Assembly: GCF_036906915.1 (NCBI RefSeq)
Contig: NZ_JBAKHX010000078.1
Coordinates: forward strand, 1 to 36,559
Length of the DNA: 36,559 nt
Source of the DNA: Phytohabitans sp036906915
GTDB lineage: Bacteria; Actinomycetota; Actinomycetes; Mycobacteriales; Micromonosporaceae
Direction: 5' to 3'
Numbering within the stretch: the first letter of the stretch is position 1; the number at the start of each line of letters is the position of its first letter. Position numbers and translations under genes: made by a program. Below, piece by piece: positions 23,626 through 31,402 of the stretch. Below the pieces are notes generated by a model, which saw only the letters and a program-made list of their open reading frames with translations, made no database searches and was not told the DNA's origin.

Positions 23626-24656
23626 TGGACATCAGCACCGTCGACCACGTCGAGTTCCAGGTCGGTGACATCGAAGCGACCGCGCGCCTGCTGTGTACCG
23701 GCTACGGGTTCGGGCCCTTGGGAGAGGGCGAACTTCAGGGGCAGCGGTCGGTGTTGCTCGGGCAGGGCGGCATCCGGGTGCTGTTGACGGCAGGGCCGAC
23801 CGGCTATGTGCGGCGGCATGGCGACGGCTTGGCGACTATCGCCCTGCGCACCAGCGACGCCGCCGCCGCGTACGCCGAAGCGGTGACCCGCGGGGCCCAC
23901 CCGGTGGCGCCACCGGCGGCCTGGCGGCGCGACGACTCGGTGGTGGTCACCGCGACCGTCGGCGGTCCGGGCGCGCTGTCGCACCGCTTCGTCGAGCGGC
24001 GTGGTGACGGCTTCCTGCCCGGCGGCATCGCCGAGACCGGTGAGCCGCCCGCTGGCCCACTGCTGGAAATAGACCACGCCGCGCTGTGCGTACCGGACGG
24101 CGACCTCGGACCCACCGTCCGGTACTACGAGGAGGTCTTCGGGTTCAAGCAGATCTTCTCCGAGCGCGTCGAGATCGGCGGCTCGGCCATGGAATCGATG
24201 GTGGTGCAGAGCCCTTCCGGCGCGGTCACGTTCACCATCGTCGCTCCCGATCCGGTGCGCCGCTCCGGCCAGCTCGACGACTTCCTGCGCGCCAATGACG
24301 GCGCGGGAGTGCAGCACCTCGCGCTCAGCACCGCCGACATCACCGAGTCGGTGGCATCGCTCAAAGCTAGCGGCGTGCGGTTCCTGTCCACACCGGACAG
24401 CTACTACGAGGGCATAAAGTCGCGGCTCGGCGCGATCGGGCGCCCGGTCGAGGCGCTGCGGGCCGGCGGCATCCTCGTCGACCGCGACCACTGGGGCGAG
24501 ATGTTCCAGATCTTCACCGAGTCGCCGTTCGAGCGGCGCACGTTCTTCTTCGAGCTCATCGAGCGGCACGGGGCGCTCACGTTCGGCAGCAACAACATCC
24601 GAGCCCTGTACGAGGCGAAGGAGCGCTCGCGCGCCGCCGCCGAGGCGCGGGCCTGA
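23625..24656 (+). CDS. hmaS: 4-Hydroxymandelate synthase (HPPD family)
   Basis: HmaS converts 4-hydroxyphenylpyruvate and O2 to 4-hydroxymandelate, the first committed step to 4-hydroxyphenylglycine. The 343-residue protein has the two-domain vicinal-oxygen-chelate fold with iron ligands His151 (IDHAALCV), His231 (GVQHLAL) and Glu310 (FFFELIER). HPPD's Pro-Ile-Asn-Glu substrate-pocket segment is Thr-Ile-Val-Ala here (VTFTIVAPD), and the C terminus has FGSNNIRALYEA, both closer to HmaS than HPPD as I know these families. Nearby hmo and hpgT support this reading. ATG 23625 is six bases from GGAGG; ATG 23622 is the alternative. A true HPPD is not fully excluded. Confidence 0.85.
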   Translation: MDISTVDHVEFQVGDIEATARLLCTGYGFGPLGEGELQGQRSVLLGQGGIRVLLTAGPTGYVRRHGDGLATIALRTSDAAAAYAEAVTRGAHPVAPPAAWRRDDSVVVTATVGGPGALSHRFVERRGDGFLPGGIAETGEPPAGPLLEIDHAALCVPDGDLGPTVRYYEEVFGFKQIFSERVEIGGSAMESMVVQSPSGAVTFTIVAPDPVRRSGQLDDFLRANDGAGVQHLALSTADITESVASLKASGVRFLSTPDSYYEGIKSRLGAIGRPVEALRAGGILVDRDHWGEMFQIFTESPFERRTFFFELIERHGALTFGSNNIRALYEAKERSRAAAEARA

Positions 24657-24674
24657 GACGGGAGGAAGTTCATC

Positions 24675-25571
24675 ATGGTCACCGCCACTGGCCTGGAGGA
24701 GGCGCTGCTGCCCTCCGACGCGGACGTGCGCTGGTACGCCGAGCACGGCTGGTACCTGTCCAAGAAGCTGTTCACCGACGACGAGGTCGACGCGCTCGTC
24801 GAGGCTAGCGAAGCGTTCTACGCCGGGGCACGCAGTCGCCGACTGCCGCACCGCCCGCCGACGCTCGCGTACTGGGAGCCGTCGGCCGGCCCGGTGCAGC
24901 GGCACAACGACTACGTGCACTACGAGAGCGACCCGATCGCCGCGCTGCTACGCAAGCCCATCGTCGGCGCCGTCGCCGCCCGGCTCGCCGAGGCCGACGA
25001 GATCCGGCTGTTCCAGTCCACGCTTATTTACAAGCCGCCGGTCGCCGACGAACCGACCAACCTGGTGCCCTGGCACTTCGACCGGCACTACTGGCAGACC
25101 TGCACCTCCGACCGGATGCTGACCGCGTTCATCCCGTTCCACGACTGCGACGAGTCGATGGGCACCATCACGATGGTCGACGGCAGTCACCTGTGGCGGG
25201 AGGTCGGCGCCGACGACAGCACCACGCGGCACTTCGCGCACCGCGATCCCGCCCAGCTCGAACAGCTCCTGCGTGACAACGCCCGCCACAACGGCCAGCG
25301 CGTCCGCAAGATCCCGATGATCATCCCCAAGGGACACATGAGCTTCCACCACTGCCGCACCTACCACGGCAGCGGCCAGAACCGCTCCGGCCGGCCGCGC
25401 CGCGCGGTCTCGTTGCACCTTCAGGACGGCGACAACCGGTACCGCCGCCGCGAGCTGAGCGACGGCACACTGGTCCGCTACAACCACGACCACTTCGTAC
25501 GCCGGGACGCCGATGGTGCTCCCGACTACGCCGACCCCGAGTTCTGCCCCGTCCTGTGGCGTACCTCGTGA
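24675..25571 (+). CDS. Phytanoyl-CoA dioxygenase (PhyH) family hydroxylase
   Basis: The 298-residue protein is probably a non-haem Fe(II)/2-oxoglutarate oxygenase. The HxD pair is in VPWHFDRHYW (His134, Asp136), the distal His is in HHCRTYHGSG (His231), and an arginine-rich stretch after it could bind 2-oxoglutarate. PhyH-type enzymes in metabolite clusters often hydroxylate or halogenate carrier-bound or free amino acids; a halogenase would lack the carboxylate, which is present here, so hydroxylation is more likely. A Shine-Dalgarno GGGAGGAAG precedes ATG 24675. It lies between hmaS and the E1 genes in one operon. Confidence 0.85.
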   Translation: MVTATGLEEALLPSDADVRWYAEHGWYLSKKLFTDDEVDALVEASEAFYAGARSRRLPHRPPTLAYWEPSAGPVQRHNDYVHYESDPIAALLRKPIVGAVAARLAEADEIRLFQSTLIYKPPVADEPTNLVPWHFDRHYWQTCTSDRMLTAFIPFHDCDESMGTITMVDGSHLWREVGADDSTTRHFAHRDPAQLEQLLRDNARHNGQRVRKIPMIIPKGHMSFHHCRTYHGSGQNRSGRPRRAVSLHLQDGDNRYRRRELSDGTLVRYNHDHFVRRDADGAPDYADPEFCPVLWRTS

Positions 25572-26539
25572 ACGGCGACGCTGCCGAGCTGTATCGCACG
25601 ATGCGGCTGATCCGGCGGTTCGAGGAGCGCGCCATCGACCTGGTGCGCTCCGGCGACATCGCCAGCGGCATCCACCCGTGCATCGGTCAGGAGGCGGTCG
25701 CGGCCGGCGTGTGTGCCGCGCTGCGCCCCGACGACATCGTGCTCAGCAACCACCGCGGCCACGGCCACCTGCTCGCCAAGGGCAGCGACCCGGGCCGGTT
25801 CCTGGCCGAGCTGGCCGCCAAGGACACCGGCATCGACCGGGGCCGGGCCGGCTCGTTCCACCCGTCCGACTTCACCGCCGGTGTGTACGGCGCCAGCGGC
25901 ACCGTCGGGCACGGCGCCGCTATCGCCGCCGGTGTCGCCTGGGCCGTCGGTCAGGACAGCGACCGCGTGGTGGTCTCCTTCTTCGGCGATGGCGCGGTGA
26001 GCCAGGGCGCGTTGCTGGAGTCGTTCAACCTGGCCGCGCTGTGGCGGGTGCCGGTGGTTTTCGTGTGCGAGAACAACTACTACGCCACGACGCTGCCCGC
26101 TGACACGGCGATCGCCGGCACGGTAACCGGCCGGGCCGAGGCGTTCGGCATTCCCGCGTACACGGTGGATGGGCAGGACGTCGATGTGGTGTTCGAGGCG
26201 GCGGCGGACGCCGTGGGCCGGGCCCGTGCGGGCGGTGGGCCTTCGCTTCTGGAGTTCAGCACGTACCGGTACGAGGGGCATCACACGTTCGAGCGCGCGA
26301 TGCGGCTGCGGTACCGCGACGAGGCCGAGGTGGCCCGGTGGCAGGCGCGCGATCCCTTGGTTCTGCAGGCCTCACGCGTGGCTCCCGAGGTGCGGGAGCA
26401 CCTCGACGCGCAGATCGAGGCGTTGCTCGACGAGGCTGTCCGGTACGCGGTGGAGAGCCCGCAACCCGACCCGCTGGACGCCTTCGATCACCTGTACGCG
26501 GGCGGGATGCGGGTCCGCGCGGGGGTGTCGCATGCCTAA
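25568..26539 (+). CDS. Thiamine-diphosphate dehydrogenase E1 component, alpha subunit
   Basis: The 323-residue subunit has the ThDP/Mg motif starting at Gly140-Asp141-Gly142 (FFGDGAVSQGALLESFN) and ending at Asn169-Asn170 (CENN), with RGHGHLLAKG earlier. With the beta subunit it would decarboxylate a 2-oxo acid. No E2 or E3 gene lies nearby, so the acyl group may go to an unusual acceptor, or the pair borrows host E2/E3. I prefer GTG 25568, which overlaps the preceding stop; GTG 25556 is the alternative. Given its operon with hmaS, a phenylpyruvate- or benzoylformate-type substrate is attractive, but inferred. Confidence 0.88.
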   Translation: MNGDAAELYRTMRLIRRFEERAIDLVRSGDIASGIHPCIGQEAVAAGVCAALRPDDIVLSNHRGHGHLLAKGSDPGRFLAELAAKDTGIDRGRAGSFHPSDFTAGVYGASGTVGHGAAIAAGVAWAVGQDSDRVVVSFFGDGAVSQGALLESFNLAALWRVPVVFVCENNYYATTLPADTAIAGTVTGRAEAFGIPAYTVDGQDVDVVFEAAADAVGRARAGGGPSLLEFSTYRYEGHHTFERAMRLRYRDEAEVARWQARDPLVLQASRVAPEVREHLDAQIEALLDEAVRYAVESPQPDPLDAFDHLYAGGMRVRAGVSHA

Positions 26540-27503
26540 GCTGTCGTACGCGAAGGCGCTCAACCGCGCGCTCGGTGACGAGATGGCGCGCGATGAGTCG
26601 GTGTTCGTGATGGGTGAAGACATCCACCTGGCGCTGACCCAGACCACCACCGGGCTGCTCGACCGGTTTGGGCCGCAGCGGGTGGTGCAGACGCCGCTGT
26701 CCGAGCAGGGCTTCACCAACTTCGCTACCGGTGCGGCGATGGCCGGCAAGCGGCCCGTCGTTGAGTATCAGATCCCGTTCCTGCTGCTGCTCGTGATCGA
26801 GCAGATCGCCAACCAGGCCAACAAGTTCGCCCTGATGAGCGGCGGGCAGACCCGGGTGCCGGTGACGTATCTGCTGCCCGGCACCGGATGGCGTCCCGGT
26901 TGGGGCGCGCAGCACTCCGACCAGCCGTACAGCGTCTTCGCCCACCTGGGAGTCAAGACGGTCATACCCGCCACCCCCACCGACGCGTACGGGCTGCTGA
27001 CCACCGCGATCCGCGACGACGATCCGGTGATGGTGTTCGCGCCGATGCCCGCGCTCGGCGTCCGCGAAGACGTCGACTACGCCGACCTGGCGCCGGTGCC
27101 GCTCGGCGTCGGGCTGGTGCGGCGGTCCGGCACCGACGTGACTGTCGTGGCGGTGGGTCACCTGGTGCACGACGCGCTCGCGGTGGCCGACGAGCTGGCC
27201 GGCGAGGTGTCGGTGGAGGTTTTCGACCCGCGGTCGCTGTTTCCGTTCGACTGGGCGGGTCTGGCGGCGTCGCTGGAGCGCACCGGCCGGCTGGTGGTCT
27301 TCGACGACAGCAATCGCTCGTGCGGGCTGGCCGGGGAGATCCTGGCCACGGCGGCTGAGGAGATGCGCCTCGACGCCCCGCCCAGGCGGGTGACGCGCCC
27401 CGACGGCGCCGTCGTGATCGGCTGCGCTCCCGCTCTGGACCTGGCCGTCCAACCCAGCCGCGCCCAGCTGACGACCGCGATCCGCACGGTCCTGAAGTCC
27501 TGA
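26532..27503 (+). CDS. Thiamine-diphosphate dehydrogenase E1 component, beta subunit
   Basis: The 323-residue partner of the preceding gene starts at ATG 26532, eight bases before the alpha-subunit gene ends. MGEDIHLA, VVQTPLSEQGFTNFATGAAMAGKRPVVEYQ and VFDPRSLFPFDW are typical of pyruvate and branched-chain dehydrogenase beta subunits. A similar alpha/beta pair (PglB/PglC) occurs in phenylglycine formation for streptogramins, a useful parallel because this cluster also handles arylglycine precursors. It ends the plus-strand operon, 12 bases before the palindromic element copy D. Confidence 0.9.
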   Translation: MPKLSYAKALNRALGDEMARDESVFVMGEDIHLALTQTTTGLLDRFGPQRVVQTPLSEQGFTNFATGAAMAGKRPVVEYQIPFLLLLVIEQIANQANKFALMSGGQTRVPVTYLLPGTGWRPGWGAQHSDQPYSVFAHLGVKTVIPATPTDAYGLLTTAIRDDDPVMVFAPMPALGVREDVDYADLAPVPLGVGLVRRSGTDVTVVAVGHLVHDALAVADELAGEVSVEVFDPRSLFPFDWAGLAASLERTGRLVVFDDSNRSCGLAGEILATAAEEMRLDAPPRRVTRPDGAVVIGCAPALDLAVQPSRAQLTTAIRTVLKS

Positions 27504-27514
27504 CCCCGCGCGTC

Positions 27515-27597
27515 CGCGATCAAGGCCATTCCCGTCGATCAAGGGCAAACGCACGCGGAAAAGAGATCGAACCGCGTGCGTTTGCCCTTGATCGACG
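27515..27597 (-). repeat. Dispersed palindromic element, copy D (inverted)
   Basis: The arms 27537-27558 and 27572-27593 are perfectly complementary over 22 bases, with loop AAAAGAGATCGAA (27559-27571). The extra CGATCAAGG block lies on the left at 27517-27525. Orientation is as at 540-622. It sits exactly between the convergent E1 beta and glycosyltransferase genes, so it may stop transcription from both sides, though T runs are missing. Confidence 0.88.
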
Positions 27598-27625
27598 GAA
27601 AGAGGGGCGCCGCGGGGGAGGGCGG

Positions 27626-28789
27626 CTACGCGCGGAGGGCCAGGTGCTCCAGGCGTGTTGCGGCGGCCGCGGCGCCGCCGGCCGACGCGAAGGACTCGGC
27701 CACGCGGGCGGCCGCGGCGCGGTAGGTAGGGGCGTCGAGGACCTCGGTCAGCGCGGCGCGCAGCTCCGCCGGGCCGGAGCGGCCAAAACGGACCCGCACG
27801 CCGGCACCCGCCGCTACCACCTGGGCGGCGGTCACCGGCTGGTCGTGCTTGATGGGCGCCATCACCAGCGGAACCCCGTACGTCAGCGCCTCGGACACCG
27901 TGTTCAGCCCGGCGTGGCAGACGACCGCGCCGACCCTCGGCAGCAGCTCCAGGAACGGTGCGCGCGGCACCACCAGCACGTTCGGCGGCGGGTCGGGCAC
28001 GGTGTGCGGCGCGGCGGTGACAACCGCCTGCACCTGGCCGCCCAGCGGGGCGAGCGCCGCCATCAGCCGCGGGTAGAACTCGCGGGCCACGTCTTCGGCG
28101 AGGGTGCCCATCGTCACCAGCACCAGCCGGTGGCGGGGGTCGAGCGCCGCCCACGGGAAGTCCGGCCCGGCCGGCCGGTCGTGGTCGAGGGCGGGGCCGA
28201 CCAGCGCGTAGTGCGGCGGGAACGGCGCCGGCCCGGTGAGCGCGGGCGTGGTGAACCCGAGAACCAGGTGCGGGGAGAAGCGCGGGTCGACGTACTCGTG
28301 TGCGGGCAGCCCGGCCTCGCACCACAGACCGGCCAGGGTCGCGCGGATCCACGCGTCGACCCGGGGGAGCGCGCGCAGCGGCTCGGTCAGCTCCATCGAC
28401 TGTGGAGCCAGGCTCGCCCAGGGCAGGCCATTGGCCGTCGCGACGAGGGCACCTGCGATGGCGTGCTGGTCGACGGCGACGACGTCCGGCCGGTACGCCG
28501 CGACGGCGCGCGCTACCGCCGGCCGCGTGAACCGGGCGAACGGCGCCACGAACCCTTCCCACAGCGACTTGAGCGCCCGCGCGCCCCGGTCACGCTGGCC
28601 ACCGTAGGGGCGCATGCCGGTCGGGTACACGGTGACGCCGTCGCCGAGCATGCGCCGCAGCGCCGACTCGGGGCCGGTCCACGCCACGTCGTGGCCGCGT
28701 GCGAGCAGCACCCGGGCCACCGCACCGGCCGGGTTGACGTGCCCGGCCAGCGGTGGCACGACGAAAAGGAAGCGGCTGCCTGTGTTCAT
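27626..28789 (-). CDS. GT1-family glycosyltransferase
   Basis: The 387-residue GT-B enzyme transfers a sugar from an NDP donor to an acceptor. FVVPPLAGHVNPAGAVARVLLARGHDV is the usual start, and CHAGLNTVSEALTYGVPLVMAPIKHDQPVTAAQV is the donor-binding signature with its HAG motif. No deoxysugar genes are in the window, so the donor is probably a common host sugar nucleotide. Its ATG overlaps the stop of carrier protein 3, suggesting that the two act together, for instance glycosylation of a carrier-bound intermediate. Confidence 0.93.
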   Translation of the reverse strand: MNTGSRFLFVVPPLAGHVNPAGAVARVLLARGHDVAWTGPESALRRMLGDGVTVYPTGMRPYGGQRDRGARALKSLWEGFVAPFARFTRPAVARAVAAYRPDVVAVDQHAIAGALVATANGLPWASLAPQSMELTEPLRALPRVDAWIRATLAGLWCEAGLPAHEYVDPRFSPHLVLGFTTPALTGPAPFPPHYALVGPALDHDRPAGPDFPWAALDPRHRLVLVTMGTLAEDVAREFYPRLMAALAPLGGQVQAVVTAAPHTVPDPPPNVLVVPRAPFLELLPRVGAVVCHAGLNTVSEALTYGVPLVMAPIKHDQPVTAAQVVAAGAGVRVRFGRSGPAELRAALTEVLDAPTYRAAAARVAESFASAGGAAAAATRLEHLALRA

Positions 28790-29043
28790 CGAGGCACCAG
28801 CGCCGCGACGTCGCCGACCGTCAGGGCGATGATCTGGTCGAGGTCGAGCCCGGTCACGTATCCGACCACGTCGACGCCGTACCGGACGCGCACCGCGTCA
28901 CCCCACGCGGCCAGCTCGCCGCTTTCCAGCCCGAGGTCGTCTTCGAGCCGGCTGGCTGCGGTGATGGCGGCGGCCCACGCCTCGTCTTCACCTGTGACCG
29001 CGCGCAGCAGCCCGGCCAGCTCGCGTATCAGCGCTCCGTCCAT
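28786..29043 (-). CDS. Acyl/peptidyl carrier protein 3 (divergent)
   Basis: This 85-residue protein has the size and helix pattern of a carrier protein. SRLEDDLGLESGELAAWGDAV holds the phosphopantetheine site, most likely Ser41; the usual Leu or Met after the Ser is Gly, a departure from the DSL-type motif. DQIIALTVGDVAALV matches the end of the fold. ATG 29043 is divergent from the ABC ATPase gene, and the stop overlaps the glycosyltransferase start. Loss of modification is possible but not needed. Confidence 0.75.
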   Translation of the reverse strand: MDGALIRELAGLLRAVTGEDEAWAAAITAASRLEDDLGLESGELAAWGDAVRVRYGVDVVGYVTGLDLDQIIALTVGDVAALVPR

Positions 29044-29158
29044 AGTGGCTACACGGTAACCCGGGAACGGATCGCGTTGTGGCGCCTCGAATCCGTTCCA
29101 AGGGATCCTCGACCGGACAGCGAGAGCGACCACCGCGAACCCTTGTACCGTATGGCAA
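29044..29158. promoter_or_regulatory. Divergent promoter region, carrier 3 / ABC ATPase
   Basis: TACCGT occurs on both sides: on the plus strand at 29146-29151, seven bases before ATG 29159, fitting a leaderless transcript, and on the minus strand at 29058-29053, nine bases before ATG 29043. No good -35 accompanies either. The plus-strand decamer TACCGTATGG also occurs at the hpgT start (minus strand, 33788-33779). Confidence 0.3.
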
Positions 29159-30112
29159 ATGATCGCCACCAAGGGACTGCGTAAGTCGTTTCGCACCGGC
29201 AGGCGCCGGGCGGCGACGGTCGTGGAGGCCGTGCGCGGCGTCGACCTCGACGTCGCCGAAGGCGAGATCTTCGGCTTCCTCGGGCCCAACGGGGCGGGGA
29301 AGACCACGACGCTGCAGATGCTGGCCACGCTCATCACCCCGGACGGCGGAGACGCCACCATCGCCGGCGCAGACCTGCGCGCCGATCCGGGCGAGGTGCG
29401 TCGCAGGGTGGGATACGTGGCGCAGGGCGGCAGCACGTGGGGCGAGTCCACGGCGCGCGAGGAGCTGGTGCTGCACGCGCGCATGTACGGAATAGGCAAG
29501 GCCGAGGCACAGCGCCGCGCCGAGCGCGCGCTGGAGGCGTTCCAGCTGACCGAGTACGCCGACCGGCAGTGCAAGACCTACTCCGGTGGCCAGCGGCGCC
29601 GGGTCGACATCGCGCTGGGCGTCATCCACCAGCCGAAGGTGGTGTTCCTGGACGAGCCGACGACCGGGCTCGACCCGCAGAGCCGCACCCACCTGTGGGA
29701 CGAGGTGCGGAGGCTGCGCGACGAGGGCATGACGGTGTTCCTGACCACGCACTATCTCGACGAGGCCGACGCGCTGTGCGACCGGATCGCGATCATCGAC
29801 CATGGCGAGATCGTCACAGAGGGCCCGCCCGAGCAGCTCAAGCGGGAGATCACCGGCGACGTCCTGGTGGTCGGGCTCAACGGGGCCACGCCGCGGGCCG
29901 CCGAGCTGCTCGACGGTGAGGCCTACGTGCGCAAGCTGGAGGCCGGCGAGGACGGGCTACGGCTGTACGTGGACGACGGGGCGACCGCGATCCCGCTGGT
30001 GCTGCGAACCCTCGACGGCGCCCGGGTAGAGCTGGGCTCGATCCAGCTGCACCGGCCGAGCCTCGACGACGTGTTCCTGGCCAAGACCGGCCGCACCCTG
30101 CGCGAGTCCTGA
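29159..30112 (+). CDS. ABC transporter ATP-binding protein (DrrA-like)
   Basis: The 317-residue ATPase has Walker A (GPNGAGKTTT), the Q-loop region (YVAQGG), the ABC signature (YSGGQRRRVDIALGV), Walker B (VVFLDEPTTGLD) and the switch His (LTTHYLDEAD), then a C-terminal extension typical of DrrA-type drug exporters. Its permease is most likely the gene at 16962-17726, since no other membrane protein gene lies in the cluster. Separation of the two halves by about 11 kb is unusual. Likely role: export of the product and self-protection. Confidence 0.92.
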   Translation: MIATKGLRKSFRTGRRRAATVVEAVRGVDLDVAEGEIFGFLGPNGAGKTTTLQMLATLITPDGGDATIAGADLRADPGEVRRRVGYVAQGGSTWGESTAREELVLHARMYGIGKAEAQRRAERALEAFQLTEYADRQCKTYSGGQRRRVDIALGVIHQPKVVFLDEPTTGLDPQSRTHLWDEVRRLRDEGMTVFLTTHYLDEADALCDRIAIIDHGEIVTEGPPEQLKREITGDVLVVGLNGATPRAAELLDGEAYVRKLEAGEDGLRLYVDDGATAIPLVLRTLDGARVELGSIQLHRPSLDDVFLAKTGRTLRES

Positions 30113-30141
30113 CGGGCCGGAACCGCGTCGCGAGCGGCCCG
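30113..30141. terminator. Possible hairpin between convergent genes
   Basis: CGGGCCG (30113-30119) pairs with CGGCCCG (30135-30141) across a 15-base loop, between the convergent ABC ATPase and small secreted protein genes. There is no adjacent T run, so this is a weak call. Confidence 0.3.
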
Positions 30142-30167
30142 CCAGAAGGTCACGTCAGCCCGTTTTG

Positions 30168-30614
30168 TCAGGTTGTGAGTTCTCGGGATAGTCCGCGGTC
30201 GACAAGCTTGCCGCTGTTGTAGCGCGCTGCACGCACGTACGCGGTCTTGTTCTCGGGAAAGTTCTTGTCGCACAGGCCCCAGGTGCCGCCGCCCAGCTTG
30301 TTGACGCACGAGCCGTACCTGATGGTGGGGTAGGGATCGGTCTCGACCATCCACTCGCCCACCGCGGCGTAGTCGTCCTTCTTCAGGTCGGCGACATAGA
30401 TCTTGTCGCCGTACGGCATGACGCAGACGACGACGTAGGTGTGGCTGGCGCAGAAGTAGTCGACGCCGTCGGCGCCCTCCGGTGCCCTGGTCGCGACGGC
30501 GTAGTCGGTCTCGCTGCCGTAGTAGGCCGCCTGGGCGGCGGCGGGGGTGAGCAGGGTCGCCACCATGCCGGCCACCACCGCCACCGCAAGAAGCACCCAA
30601 CGAGGTCTGCGCAT
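30168..30614 (-). CDS. Small secreted protein of unknown function
   Basis: I do not recognise this 148-residue protein. It begins with a clear Sec signal peptide: MRRPR, then a hydrophobic core LLAVAVVAGMVATLL, and a probable cleavage after AAAQA. The mature part is about 119 residues and contains four Cys (CASHTYVVVC, SCVNK, LCDK), which could form two disulfides outside the cell, and many aromatic residues. No enzyme motif is visible. It lies inside the cluster between transport and carrier-activation genes; whether it is related to the product is unknown. Confidence 0.75.
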   Translation of the reverse strand: MRRPRWVLLAVAVVAGMVATLLTPAAAQAAYYGSETDYAVATRAPEGADGVDYFCASHTYVVVCVMPYGDKIYVADLKKDDYAAVGEWMVETDPYPTIRYGSCVNKLGGGTWGLCDKNFPENKTAYVRAARYNSGKLVDRGLSRELTT

Positions 30615-30662
30615 GCATGGATGCTTATGGACATATCTGGGTCATGTCGAGGTGGCGCACGG

Positions 30663-31298
30663 CTATCTTGAGCCAATCTTGAACCAGCGCGGGCTGATGG
30701 AGAATCCCTCTGAGCCCTCCAGCGCGACGGCCGCTCGGAACCCCGCGGGCGCCGCCAGATCCTGCCAGCGGTACGAGCGGCCGTCCTGACGTGCGACGCA
30801 AGGTCCAGGATGGACGGTCACGGCCAGGCCGGGCACGAGGCGGCCGCCGGCGGCCTTCACGCACGCCTCCTTGCGCGCCCACAGCTCCGCGAACCGCGCG
30901 ACCGGGTCGGCCGCCGCCACGTACCGGGCCTCGGCGGCCGGGAAGTAGCGTGCCGCCATCCGCGGCGCGTCGAGGTGCGGCAGCAGCCGCTGCACGTCTA
31001 CGCCCACGGCCCGGCGTGTGGTGACGGCGAGCGCGGCCAGGTCGCCGGAGTGCGAGAGGTTGACGCGCAGGCCGGCCACCTCCGGCTTGCCGTGCGGGCC
31101 GCGCGTGAACTGGACCGAGCCGGGCCGCGCGTCCAGGTACCGTCCGATGAGGACACGAGCGGCGGCGTGCGCGGCGATGTACCGCATCCGGCGCTGGCGG
31201 ACGGCGAGCGCGTCGGCGCGTCGGCGCTCCTGCTCGTCGAGCACCGCCGCCAGCTCCGCCACCCCGTCCGGCGGGACGTCGGTCGGGATCAGCCACAC
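30663..31298 (-). CDS. Sfp-type 4'-phosphopantetheinyl transferase
   Basis: The 211-residue enzyme would convert the three carrier proteins to holo form by transferring phosphopantetheine from CoA. RGPHGKPEV, VNLSHSGDLAALAV, GVDVQRL with metal ligand Asp101, and FAELWARKEACVKA (Glu138, Lys143) are in the Sfp order. Gln103 stands where Sfp has a metal-binding Glu. The GTG start at 31298 has no good Shine-Dalgarno. It is divergent from hmo. A dedicated enzyme of this type supports the carrier-protein assignments. Confidence 0.92.
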   Translation of the reverse strand: MWLIPTDVPPDGVAELAAVLDEQERRRADALAVRQRRMRYIAAHAAARVLIGRYLDARPGSVQFTRGPHGKPEVAGLRVNLSHSGDLAALAVTTRRAVGVDVQRLLPHLDAPRMAARYFPAAEARYVAAADPVARFAELWARKEACVKAAGGRLVPGLAVTVHPGPCVARQDGRSYRWQDLAAPAGFRAAVALEGSEGFSISPRWFKIGSR

Positions 31299-31402
31299 GT
31301 CGAGACCGTCGATGCCCCGACCGTACCGAGTCCTGGTCGGGACGGCCTCGAAGCGCGCTCGACACCGGTGCGGCAGCCCTCGGCGCGTGGCACGATGAGC
31401 CG

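Noticed and set aside
23625..24656. Annotation as ordinary 4-hydroxyphenylpyruvate dioxygenase of tyrosine breakdown
   Set aside because: The substrate-pocket segment and C-terminal motif differ from HPPD as I know it, and hmo and hpgT are close by; hydroxymandelate synthase fits better, although sequence alone is not final.
26256..28562. 768-codon minus-strand frame running through E1 beta, the palindromic element and the glycosyltransferase region
   Set aside because: The translation is low-complexity Arg/Gly/Ala-rich, it crosses non-coding repeats and shares no family features; the real genes are in other frames.
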